Program-made: the position numbers and the translations under genes
Notes under the pieces: model-generated
What the model was told of the DNA's origin: nothing
Databases searched by the model: none
What the model saw: only the letters and a program-made list of their open reading frames with translations
Shown here: positions 1-8,738 of the stretch, piece by piece
Position numbering within the stretch: position 1 is the stretch's first letter
Layout of the letters: every line of letters starts with the position of its first letter
Origin: Stephanodiscus triporus
Taxonomy: Eukaryota > Bacillariophyta > Thalassiosirophyceae > Thalassiosirales > Thalassiosiraceae
Reading direction: 5' to 3'
DNA length: 16,477 bases
Assembly: GCA_036939755.1 (NCBI GenBank)
Contig: JALLAZ010000378.1
Coordinates: 1 to 16,477, forward strand

Positions 1-10
1 CTTCCGATCT
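1..10. other. Residual Illumina adapter end
   Basis: The first ten bases, CTTCCGATCT, are identical to the 3' terminus of the standard Illumina read adapters (which end GCTCTTCCGATCT). An exact 10-mer match at the very first base of a contig is unlikely by chance and is a familiar result of incomplete trimming. Genomic sequence probably starts at position 11. The match itself is seen directly; its origin as an artefact is inferred. Confidence 0.8.
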
Positions 11-11
11 C

Positions 12-37
12 CTCGGCGCGCGATCCGTCGCCGCCGC

Positions 38-70
<33 letters not shown>

Positions 71-1094
71 CCCCCCCCCATTCTCGTCGTCGGCGTTTTC
101 GACGCCGCCGTGGTGTCGTCCTCGGATGACGCATCATCGTCGCGATCGCGCCTACTACGCCGCCGCCGCCTCCGTCCGCCCCCTTGCATCGGCCCCCCCG
201 GGCGGGGACGACCGAGGTTCGACGACAGACCGTATGTCGTCGTCGTCGACGTCGTCGCGGTCCTCCTCCTCCTCCTCCTCCTCCTCCTCGTCGTCGTCGT
301 CGACGTCGTTCTGGCGTGCCCGTCGCGACTGCTGGAGGCCGGACGTCCGCGACGTCGAGCGGATATCCTGGGGCATGCCCGCGAGGAAGAGGGGCACAGG
401 CAGCAGGGGCGTGCCGCACCGCCTGAACGACGACGAGCGACGATCGTTCGACCGAGCGCGGCGGGACGGGTACCTCCAGGTCGTGGGATCGGCGTATCGA
501 TCGCGAAGGCGCGACGCGCCGCTTTTGAACGCGTACAGGAGCCTCATGGACGCGCGGGGGAGGCCGATGGCGGTATTGCACAAGCTCGCCCCGGACAACT
601 CCTACTCCTCCTCCCGCGCCTCCTCCTCCTCCGGCCCGAACAACGTGGACGAAAATCTCGATCGACTCGTCGTGGACCTGTCGCCGCTGAGGCTGCCCGA
701 GGAATTCCTTACGGTGGGCGCGGAGTTGAAAGATAGGGTGCTCGAGGAATTCGGGGTCGTGGTCCGTACGGACGAAGGGTCGGAGGAGATCGGCGAGTTG
801 GACTTCGACGGGATCGTTCTCGACGACGAAGATGCGGGGAGCGGCGTCGCGGGCGAGGGGGGCGGCGGCGAATTCGACGACGACGACGAAGACGATTGGG
901 GAACGCGTCCCATATATCAGCTTTCGCCGCATTACCTCTCGTGGTGGGTGAGTCGACAGGAGGGTAAGAAAATCGGCAAATATCTCGGCAAGTTGTTCGA
1001 CAACGTAGAAGAGAGAGGACACGACACCAAAACGAAACCGAAGGGGGTGAAACCGGGAAAGGGTAGGAGACACGGAGGCTATGGCATCGGATGA
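12..1094 (+). CDS. Hypothetical protein, 5' partial, probably plastid-targeted
   Basis: The product is not recognised. The first in-frame ATG is at 126 (322 aa), but the frame stays open with no stop up to the window edge. The residues just before that ATG read PPPPFSSSAFSTPP, which resembles the ASAFAP cleavage motif of complex-plastid pre-sequences. I therefore take the gene as truncated at its 5' end and the true start as lying off-contig. A serine tract encoded by TCG/TCC repeats (about residues 37-59 from the 126 ATG) leads into a globular-looking core. The core has RRDGYLQVVGSAYR, SPLRLPEEFL and, after an acidic Asp/Glu stretch, YQLSPHYLSWW. The C-terminus is basic and Gly-rich and ends in GGYGIG. 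Base composition is very GC-rich. If 126 is the real start, the protein would begin with no obvious signal peptide. The coding frame itself is fairly secure; the location is inferred. Confidence 0.65.
41..79. repeat. (TCG)n microsatellite plus C11 homopolymer
   Basis: Nine TCG units (about 42-68) run directly into eleven C residues (69-79). In the frame of the first gene they encode serine then proline. Homopolymers like this commonly change length through slippage or sequencing error, so the reading frame upstream of it is less certain than downstream. Confidence 0.8.
262..301. repeat. (TCC)n/(TCG)n serine-coding microsatellite
   Basis: TCC units switch to TCG units inside the first gene. 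They encode the centre of its serine tract (about residues 46-59 counted from the ATG at 126). Purity at the DNA level suggests recent triplet expansion rather than selection on each codon. Confidence 0.75.
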
Positions 1095-1554
1095 TAACGA
1101 ACTTCGCCTCCAATCGATATCGCCGTTGATGTTCATGGTTGGTCCTTCATACTTTTGTTTGACGAATCCGATGAGATTATCGGCTATGATGCATCGTGTC
1201 CTCCATCGCGGCCCGCCCTTTCTCTTCTGCTGCAATGGCCCCATCCACGAAGGGCGATAACCTAGACACGATTGACAAGACACAATGACGGTCGTCACAA
1301 ATATCATCGCTGTTGGAGGCTTGACTTGCGTGGCACCGAGCAAACATCCTGGGGCATTGCGATCATCTTTGAGAGAAATTTTGATGTGCAGGTATTTGTC
1401 ACTCTGTGTCTGCATACTTAGCACTTAATTCATAGATCAACATGTTGCCCATCGCCGTCTTTTGAAGTGTGAAACAGGCCACTTCATGATAACTTATTGG
1501 TATGTTCCTTCATAGTAAATAAGCAATAGCTGGAAAATTTTACAGTATTAGTAT
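1095..1554. other. Intergenic region between convergent genes
   Basis: About 460 bp between the stop of the first gene and the stop of the DUF1997 gene, which converge here. It should hold two 3' UTRs. I see stop-rich frames on both strands, no splice-linked coding exon, no tRNA-like arms and no repeat. Composition drops sharply from the GC-rich upstream gene to ordinary AT-richer sequence. Confidence 0.6.
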
Positions 1555-3294
1555 CTATTTTGAAGTCTCATCAGCTTTTCCACCACTCAGTCCTAATCCT
1601 GACCATCTATTGTAATCCTTCTCTAACTGATTCAAAAATCTAGGAAGGCAAACGGCCAATGCCCGGGACGTAAGAGTGGCGCCGAGGCGTTTCACTAAAA
1701 ACGCAGACGGGACAGACTTCCTGATTATGTCAGATTGTATCATAGGGATAGTGAGGGACGTTATGGCGGTGGATTTCACGGTGACGGTCGATGGTGAGTC
1801 GTGGTGTACGCCTTCAAAATTTGATACTCCATCGTTCCACGAAAGTTCCGCCTCAAATGTGATGTGAGGCCTGAGCCACTCTTCAACCTTGCCTACCATT
1901 TCGATGGCTTCCCTTTGCATACTGCCCCTACTCTGATTGATCTTGCTGTTCTTGTTCTTGCTGGACATGACCTCGTTCACCTCTTTTTGGGTGGAGAGCA
2001 AGGACACTCTCAGTGATCTAATCTTCACTACTGGTGGAGAAGTAGGAGAATTCGCGACACAACTCTTTGTTTCAGAGCCGCGCTGACTCATACGCTTGCG
2101 AATACCTCGGAGCGGTGCCCATGTCGACGAGGACGTTGACTCTGGATGACAGGTCTCATCCAAAGTCTCGTAGATGACATAGGTTTCTTCAGTTTTCTCG
2201 TTCATATGATCGTGGATAGATGAGCCGTCTTTCACTTTTGCTCCCCCTGAAATGTAATTCTTCGGAGGGACCACCTCCAAGTCAATCACGGGTGTAAGAT
2301 CCCACCCGATCAATGGCAGTAGCGGAACTGCTAGCCGAAACAGATTCGACTCGTCCATTACCTCCGCGTCCTCCGACGAAGACGCAGAGATGATGTAATT
2401 CTTGGCTTCTTCTTTGGACAGTCGTCGCACGTGCCATCGTCTAGACAAGGGCTGTTTGGGATTCTCGCTACCGCGTGATCCTTCTGCATCATGAAACGAC
2501 AGCAGAGAGTATTGGCTGACAGGTTGTGTCATGTACTCTGTCAATGTTGCCATGGGCTTGGATATGAGTACCTTGGATGTTTCTCGCGTGGCCTTGAAGG
2601 TGACACGACGTGCGCCCTTCCGTTCATCCTTGTCAGGCAACATTTGCTCCGTTGTAAGGAGCTCATCTATCTGCGAGCGATTCGACAAAGACAGTCTTGA
2701 AAATTTATTGCTTGGTCTGCTTCTAATATGAACATCGACAGAGTTCTTGTTGAGGGGAGCTTCAATTATAATTTGACCTTGCTGATCTATTTGCGATCCA
2801 TTTCCCCGATGGACTATTCGCCGAATGTATCGGAGAGGCCTCACGCGCGCGCCCCTGACCGTCAGCCCGATTTGCCTTAGATCCTTCCAGCTTCCCGCGG
2901 GCTCATTCGCCACGGCTTTCGCCCACGTCGCATCGCCTTGTCGAATGATGTACCCCGCCCTCGTAGCGGCCTCCGCATGTGTTACATTCCGAACGTGCGG
3001 CATGGCCCGCCGAGGCACGCGCTGAGATGGTCTTATCATCGTTTTGAAAGATTTTTCGGTCGTCGGCTGGGCGACTCGATGTTGCCATTGCTGAAAATCC
3101 GATCCGATCCGCAGCCGCAATGATCGGGGTCGCGGCTGTGGCGAAAACGGTGGATCATCATCGCCCCCGCCGATTGAGTAGGACAGCGTTGATGAATGTC
3201 TCGCAGACCGCTGATTAAATGGCGTCAACAGGGCCGCAGAAGGAGACAGGGCCGCGAGCACAAGAGCTAATAAAGCCGGAGGGCTTTTCATCAT
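1555..3294 (-). CDS. DUF1997-family protein with N-terminal signal-like sequence
   Basis: A single uninterrupted 579-aa frame. The C-terminal part, roughly residues 225-570, resembles DUF1997, a family of unknown function that I know from cyanobacteria and plants. It has a strand-like start at VTFKATRETSKVLIS, then LTEYMTQPVSQYSLL, then LFRLAVPLLPLIGWDLTPVIDLEV, and the closing pattern LEKDYNRWSG that usually ends the family. It is longer than cyanobacterial members because of a basic N-terminal region (about 60-220) and Ser-rich inserts (about 350-470). The N-terminus (MMKSPPALLALVLAALSPSAA) looks like a signal peptide, followed by LLTPFNQRS. There is no Phe directly after the predicted cleavage, so stromal targeting is less certain than entry into the ER or periplastidal space. 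A second Met follows at codon 2. The gene is divergent from the zinc-finger gene. Family call from remembered motifs, not a search. Confidence 0.72.
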   Translation of the reverse strand: MMKSPPALLALVLAALSPSAALLTPFNQRSARHSSTLSYSIGGGDDDPPFSPQPRPRSLRLRIGSDFQQWQHRVAQPTTEKSFKTMIRPSQRVPRRAMPHVRNVTHAEAATRAGYIIRQGDATWAKAVANEPAGSWKDLRQIGLTVRGARVRPLRYIRRIVHRGNGSQIDQQGQIIIEAPLNKNSVDVHIRSRPSNKFSRLSLSNRSQIDELLTTEQMLPDKDERKGARRVTFKATRETSKVLISKPMATLTEYMTQPVSQYSLLSFHDAEGSRGSENPKQPLSRRWHVRRLSKEEAKNYIISASSSEDAEVMDESNLFRLAVPLLPLIGWDLTPVIDLEVVPPKNYISGGAKVKDGSSIHDHMNEKTEETYVIYETLDETCHPESTSSSTWAPLRGIRKRMSQRGSETKSCVANSPTSPPVVKIRSLRVSLLSTQKEVNEVMSSKNKNSKINQSRGSMQREAIEMVGKVEEWLRPHITFEAELSWNDGVSNFEGVHHDSPSTVTVKSTAITSLTIPMIQSDIIRKSVPSAFLVKRLGATLTSRALAVCLPRFLNQLEKDYNRWSGLGLSGGKADETSK

Positions 3295-3551
3295 CTTCGT
3301 GTTGGTCCGATCAAAAAGAAAACCGCTTTTTTCTTTTTTGCTCTGATCTGGTCACCTGGGTGGCGTCAGCGCGCGTTGGATCGCGATTCTTCGCCGTCGG
3401 GCTTTTAGTCATGGATGTCTCACTGTGACTTAAGCTGTTCTTCGTGGGCTTCACAGCCACCACCCATCTCGCACACACAAAAAAAAACACACAAATATTA
3501 ATATCTCTCTTGCGAGACCCCCACTCGATACGGCGCTAGAGACCTCAAACA
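3295..3551. promoter_or_regulatory. Putative bidirectional promoter, DUF1997 / zinc-finger gene
   Basis: 257 bp separate the two divergent start codons, so both promoters and 5' UTRs must lie here. An AT-rich patch (about 3478-3510, with ACACACAAA and AATATTAATATC) precedes the zinc-finger ATG. The half next to the DUF1997 gene has T-rich and A-rich runs (3315-3342). No defined core promoter element is recognisable, so the role is inferred from arrangement. Confidence 0.45.
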
Positions 3552-4255
3552 ATGGCAGGAGAAGAAACAGCAACCGTCGTTGTTGACACGGACAAAAAGC
3601 GGAAAGCGGAATCCTCCCCTCCCGATGGCTACGTTTGTCGTCTTTGCTCAACTCCTGGGCATTGGATCCAGGTTTGTCCCACTAAGAAGACGGGGTCCAA
3701 ACGCCTGCGCAAGACGGATCACGTTCCCGTTCCCGGCCAAGATCCGTCACCCGATGATATAGAGAGGGCGAAGGAATTACAAAAGATACCGCCGCCAAAC
3801 TGTGAGCCGTTTAGCCTATGCGAAAAGTCGGTATTTCCCATCCTTGTTGAACTAACTGTGTCCTCATTTTTTCAATCACAGGTTTTTGTGGCATTCCCTC
3901 TCGATTGAATAAGGTGAAACGTTCCAAGGAGGGAGGTGACAACTCGAGGGCCGTTGGCAAGTACTTCTTTTTCTGCAGCAAGAAGAGAGATGACGAGACT
4001 CAATGTCGATTTGCACGTCCAGTCGAGATGGAACTGAATAAAAAGCAAAGTGTCGGAGATAGGACGAAGGAGAAGACGACCAGGTCGAAGCATGGCAAAT
4101 GGGGTGATGGCAAAAATACCGAAAAAAGAAAATATGACAAAGGGAGTGAAAATGAAAAGACTGAAAAGAAGCCTAAGCTAGTCTGTAAGTTCTTTGCAAA
4201 GAATGGAAGTTGTAAGAAGGCGAATAATTGTGAGTTCAGCCACGACGTTCAATAG
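3552..4255 (+). CDS. Triple zinc-finger protein (CCHC knuckle, GRF, CCCH)
   Basis: Two exons, 3552-3801 and 3882-4255, give 207 aa. The 80-nt intron has a strong donor GTGAGC and acceptor CACAG, and splits codon Cys84. Splicing here is what creates the GRF finger. Module 1 is a zinc knuckle CX2CX4HX4C (C29, C32, H37, C42) in a YVCRLCSTPGHW context. Module 2 (about 83-129) fits the GRF zinc finger: C84-F-C86-G at its start, then N104, R106, KYFFFC115 and C125RFA. Module 3 at the extreme C-terminus is CX8CX5CX3H (C185, C194, C200, H204), an RNA-binding CCCH finger. A Lys/Glu-rich linker (about 130-183) separates modules 2 and 3. GRF and knuckle modules bind single-stranded nucleic acid, and CCCH fingers usually bind RNA, so a nuclear RNA or DNA-processing role is inferred. 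No specific orthologue is recognised. Without splicing, the first exon frame stops at 3908. Confidence 0.82.
3802..3881 (+). other. Spliceosomal intron inside the GRF finger
   Basis: 80 nt, GTGAGC donor, pyrimidine-rich stretch with TTTTTTC before CACAG acceptor. Removal joins T|GT into Cys84 and restores the second GRF cysteine two residues later. A weaker GT at 3831 would keep the frame but run into a stop at 3906-3908 and lose the GRF and CCCH modules. Confidence 0.8.
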
Positions 4256-4486
4256 AGAAATGCCACAGTGCACTCCCAGAGCTCGGGAAGAGAAGAAAAT
4301 GCTGAAGATGACCGCAGTACTGTGGCAGTAGCAGTAGTGATGATGACAGCAGTCATGACACCGACGTTAACAGAAATAGGCGATGTGATGCGGTGATTTT
4401 TATTTCGCGTCAAATGATGACAACAATCGGGCATTATTAGAGACCTATACTTCGAAAGCACAAATACGGTGACTGATAAAAATTAA

Positions 4487-7400
4487 TTAAGATACAGGTG
4501 CTTCTTCTAACGCAGCTGTGATGAACTTGCTACCACTCTGTTCTTCCCATGAGTGAATAGCCTCGTCACATCTCTGGCAAAGATCTTCACCGTACCTATC
4601 ATGCTTGCCAACCTCTCTATCATAAAACCAGCAACGCCCACACTTGGTACCCTCTGCCTTCTTCACACCAATCAAGCACCCACTTAGTTCGCCCTTAGCA
4701 GTGTAGGCAGCATCGCATGAACTCGTCACTTGATCCTCAGCGTCTACTATATTCACCTGAGAAATCATGAGCGCAGTACGGAGCTCATCCACTCCATTTG
4801 TCTTAACGCTAGGTGTGACGAGACTCTCATCTCCGTCCAACAGATCCAGAACCTTTCTAGCATTATCGTCCGAGGTGTAAATGTAGGCCGCTGCATCCAA
4901 AGATGCCCCTACCAATTTGTCTTGGCGAGCAACCTCCAGGACTTGGTTGACATCTGACCTTAAATCACGCACAAAGTTCCACATCTCTGTGTCACACGCT
5001 GGATAGGACATGAGCTCCTTGGAATAACCAAACTCAAACACAGACGTTTCATCGCCATCCACCTTGAACGGAAGATTTTGCCATATATCCTCTGCCATAT
5101 GAGGCAGAATGGGTGCCATAGCTTTCGCAAAACCCTCAAGTAATGCATGGATGACAGTCTGACAGCTTCTCCTTCGAGGATCATTTACCGCTGAAATGTA
5201 AAGTCGGTCCTTGGCAACATCCAAGTAAAAGTTAGACAAGTCCGCGGTGGCAAAACGCAACAGCTCATTACTAACCCGGCTGAATTGGTAATTAGAGTAT
5301 GCATCGTCCACCTCATTCAATACTTGAGACATGGTCCCCAACATCCACTTATCCATAGAGGGCAAGTCCTCATATGGCACAGCATCCTTCTTTGGATCGT
5401 AATCGGCCAGGTTTCCAACAAGGTATCGAGCAGTGTTGCGAAGTTTACGATACGATTCAAATGTTTGCTTGATGATGTTCGACCCGACTCGTACATCTCC
5501 AGCATAATCCACAGAGGCTACCCAAAGACGCAATACATCAGCACCGTACGCTGGCTCTTCCTTTTTGTTGTTTCCACCTTCTATGACCGAGAGAGGATTG
5601 ACAACATTTCCAAGGCTCTTAGACATCTTGAATCCCTTTTCATCAAGAACGAATCCATGAGTCAGGACCGCCTTGAAGGGAGCCTGTCCATTGTTGGCCG
5701 CCACAGATGTTAACAAACTGGACTGGAACCACCCCCTGTGTTGATCGCTTCCTTCCAAGTAAATGTCTGCTGGGAAACTCAGTCCTAGCTCCTTCTCGGC
5801 GCGTTCCTGCACCACACCAGCCCAGGAAGAGCCAGAATCAAACCACACATCCATTGTGTCTGTTCCCTTCGTCCATTTGTCTGCTTCACCTTTATACTTA
5901 TCAGGAAGGAGGTCAACCACGTCCATTTTCCACCAAGCGTCGCTACCGTGCTCTGCGAAAATTGATTGTACGTGATTCAAAGTGTCCTCGTCAAGAAGGA
6001 CCTTGGTTCCTGCCGTCTCCTTGTCGTAGAAGACTGGAATTGGAACTCCCCACGACCGTTGACGAGAGATGCACCAGTCTCCACGAGAGACGATGAAGGA
6101 ATTGATGCGATTTTTCCCAACATCAGGGATCCATTGAACCTAACAAGATCCAGGTAAATATTGATATCAACGATGTAGATGTTTTGCAGATGGTGCAAGT
6201 CGAGTGAGTAGTAACGTGACAAAGAACTCACCGTATCTACTGCCTTAAGCGCATCCTCTCGAAAGCCCTCCACGGATGCAAACCACTGATCAGTCGCCCT
6301 GAATATGGTAGGCTTCTTTGTCCTCCAGTCGTACGGGTATTTGTGCCCGTAGTCCTCCGCGCGAATCAGCGCCCCCGCCTCCCGTAGGGCATCGATGACC
6401 GCGACGTTTCCCTCCCCCAGAACGCTCATCCCGACGAAATTGTCGCCCGCGACGGTCGACGAGCCGGCCTCGACGGTGAACCTTCCCTCGTCGTCGACGG
6501 GACTCAGCAGTTCCAGCCCGTTCTTCAGCCCGGTCAGGTAATCCTCCTGCCCGTGGCCGGGGGCGGTGTGGACGAGGCCCGTGCCGGACTCGGTCGTGAT
6601 GTAGTCGCCCCCGGCGATGACGGGAGACGTGCGCTCGTAGAGCGGATGCCGATATGTGGTCCCGACCAGGGATGAACCTGGAAAGGTGGCGAGGACTTCG
6701 AGCTTCTCCCCCTCCGGTATCTCGAATTTGGACTGTGAAATGGACGTAAGTTAGAATGTCCCCTTCGCTCATTTCGTCATCGCATCGACGTAGTAAACAG
6801 TCACTCACCTCCAAGGTATCGACCAATTCCCTCCCCACGAGCAACTTCGACTTACCATCCAATACGCTCGCATGGGGAGCAACGACGCAGTATTCCAAGT
6901 CCGGATTGATCGCCACCGCTAAATTCGCCGGTATCGTCCAGGGGGTGGTCGTCCAGATCGCCACCCTCAGCTTCTCGTCCCCCTCGACGTGCTCCCTCAA
7001 CTCGTCGGAAGGAGTAACCACGTCCAGGGCGACGTAAATGGACTTGCTGATGTGTCCCTCGGGATACTCCAGCTCGGCCTCCGCCAGCGCCGTACGGCTC
7101 GACGGACTCCAGTGCACCGGCTTGCGTCCCCTGTAGATGTACCCGTTCTTGTACATCTCGCCGAAGACGCGGATCTGCGCCGCCTCGTATTCCGGAAGCA
7201 ACGTGAGGTATGGGTTGTCGAAGTCGCCGATGACGCCGTACCGCTGGAACGACTGGCTCTGCCTCGCCACTGCCTCCCTCGCGAATGCCGCCGCCCTCTG
7301 TCGCAGGGTCACGGGTGTCAAGGCCTGCCGTTCGTCCGACTTCATCGTCTGCAGGACCTTAAGCTCGATGGGCAGCCCGTGGCAGTCCCATCCGGGGACG

Positions 7401-7930
7401 TAATGTACCTGCTTCCCCTTAAGTATCTGATGGCGGTTGATGAAGTCCTTAAGGAGCTTGTTGAGGGCGTGACCGATGTGCAAATCGCCGTTGGCGTACG
7501 GCGGACCGTCGTGGAGGACGAATCGCTCCGCCGACCGGGAGGCGGCCGCGGACGAGAGCTTGGAGTAGAGGTTGGTGGAGGACCAGTAGCTCTGGAGCTC
7601 CGGCTCGCGCTTGATTGCGTTGGCGCGCTGGTTGAAGTCGGTCCGCGGGAGGAGGATCGTCTCGGCGTAGATGTTCTTGGGCGGCTTGGGATCCCTGTCG
7701 CCCCCGCCCCCGCCCCCGCCCCCGCCCTTGCCGCCGCCGCCGCCCTGCTGCTTCGCGCGCAGGACCACCGACGCGGACGACGAGGTCGTAGGGCGCGATG
7801 GAACTACGAGCCTGGCCAGTCTTCCGACGGGAGCCGATCGAAACGACGTGACCACCTTCCTCTCGAGGGCGATGGCGAGAAGAAGGGACATGAGGAGGGT
7901 CTGTTTCGTCACGGGCGCGATTATCGCCAT
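4487..7930 (-). CDS. Isoleucyl-tRNA synthetase, organellar (bacterial type)
   Basis: Charges tRNA-Ile with isoleucine in the plastid and possibly also the mitochondrion. Three exons (7930-6809, 6732-6232, 6139-4487), all joined in phase 0, give 1091 aa, longer than the roughly 940 aa of bacterial IleRS because of an N-terminal extension. Introns are 76 nt (6733-6808) and 92 nt (6140-6231), both GTGAGT...AG. The first ~35 residues have a hydrophobic core (LLMSLLLAIAL) followed by VTSFRSAP, an ASAFAP-like plastid motif with Phe30. A glycine run (about 63-77) links pre-sequence to enzyme. Class I signatures: HIGH at 151-154 (GDLHIGHALN), GWDCHGLPIE at 180-189, KMSKS at 712-716. The CP1 editing domain shows TTPWTIPANLAVAIN and GTGLVHTAPGHG. 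The C-terminal zinc site is complete (C1041, C1044, C1062, C1065). The frame at 5980 alone begins with TTG and is just part of exon 3. No break or missing catalytic residue seen. Confidence 0.96.
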
Positions 7931-8213
7931 TGTAAGTTGTCGCCGATCCCTCGCAAAGAGTTGTTGTCACTCTGATGATACCTCGCAGAGTTGATGGCCC
8001 CCGATTAGCTTGATAGTGTATCGGGCGGGTTGTTTTCTTTCAACTCCGTCGGCCGAAGCGCAGCGAGGATGTGGAATTTGGATGACGAACACGTGGAGGG
8101 TTTTTGCGTGTGTGTGAGGTCGCGCGGCTCGGAGGTGACTCATAGAGTTTATTTTGTCTATTTATCTTCCCGCCCTTTTACGACACAAACCACATCACAG
8201 ACGATCACTAAGG
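7931..8213. other. Upstream region of IleRS, no gene seen
   Basis: About 280 bp upstream of the IleRS start and ahead of the HA pseudogene. It should include the IleRS promoter and 5' UTR. A 96-codon open frame on the + strand (8030-8320) has no recognisable motif and overlaps the likely pseudogene exon, so I treat it as chance. No known core promoter element is clear. Confidence 0.4.
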
Positions 8214-8707
8214 ATGAGAGCACCAGCACCGCCAACTGCCCAGGTCGGTACTACCAAATTGCTTTATGCTCACATCACACCCTAACATGCAACATGACGT
8301 TGCTTTTCAAGATACTTTAAGCCGTTGACGGGGGCAATGCGATCATTCGTCAAGCCAACCGGAGCTGCAAGCTCCCCGGACTATTTATCGTCCAAAACAG
8401 AGCCTTTTGGGAGAGCATGTGGAAAGTAGAACCGGAAGACTACTTAGCCGAGCATGGCAATTCGTGTGTCTCTCGGATCTATTCAAGAAATAATGAATCA
8501 CCGGGATTCTTGGTGGCAAGGAAAGGAAGTATTTCAATTGAGTGAAGTTACCATGCCTGATGAACATGGACAGAAGCTGGACGAGATAGGATTCATGTGG
8601 GATGTGCTTGATGCTCAATGGTTCGAAAGGCTGCATGAGAGCTGAAAGACTACAAGAAGAATCACGGGAGCACGTGTGTTCACCAACGTTAAGACCGCAT
8701 GGCTGAA
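8214..8707 (+). pseudogene. Decayed helicase-associated (HA) repeat protein
   Basis: Fragments of HA-domain repeats appear in alternating frames. Frame 2: MWKVEPEDYLAEHGNSC from 8417, ending at a TGA at 8543-8545. Frame 0: MPDEHGQKLDEIGFMWDV then LDAQWFERLHES, stopping at 8643-8645. Frame 2 again: LKDYKKNHGSTCVHQR from 8642, stop at 8690-8692, then TAWLKN-like residues. The order matches a normal HA unit (WxxxxxxLxxYxxxHGxxxVP ... KLDEIGFxWD) running into the next unit, so at least three frame shifts or indels break one ancestral reading frame. A possible first exon (ATG at 8214, encoding MRAPAPPTAQ) could splice through a 78-nt GT-AG interval (8244-8321, CTAAC present) to a frame that ends at 8427. 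That 5' part is uncertain. No helicase motor remains. Confidence 0.68.
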
Positions 8708-8738
8708 AAATATTATTTGTCTGATCTTAACTTAACAA

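Noticed and set aside
110..736. 208-codon + frame and the overlapping - frames (155-598, 602-913, 709-1113)
   Set aside because: Homopolymeric residues (Leu/Val/Arg or Ser/Asp/Glu runs) come from the same triplet repeats read in other frames. The frame ending at 1094 is the only one with a globular-looking C-terminal half.
3831..3881. 51-nt alternative intron in the zinc-finger gene
   Set aside because: It keeps the frame but stops at 3906-3908 and loses the GRF and CCCH modules; the GTGAGC donor at 3802 is stronger and restores a complete GRF pattern.
4256..4486. 70-codon - frame and CAG/TGA-rich imperfect repeat
   Set aside because: It lies in the 3' UTR space between two convergent genes; short and low complexity, with no support as a gene or ordered repeat.
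5978..5980. TTG start for a separate 497-residue IleRS C-terminal protein
   Set aside because: The frame continues without a stop to the acceptor at 6139 and encodes conserved IleRS sequence (DWCISRQRSWGVPIPVFY), so this is the interior of exon 3.
6989..7975. 328-codon open frame on the + strand opposite IleRS
   Set aside because: It lies antisense to the well-supported IleRS exon 1 and reads as Arg/Val/Leu-rich low-information protein. High GC at third positions removes stops on the opposite strand.
8030..8320. 96-codon + frame upstream of the HA pseudogene
   Set aside because: No recognisable motif and it disagrees with the frame of the possible MRAPAPPTAQ exon; probably chance.
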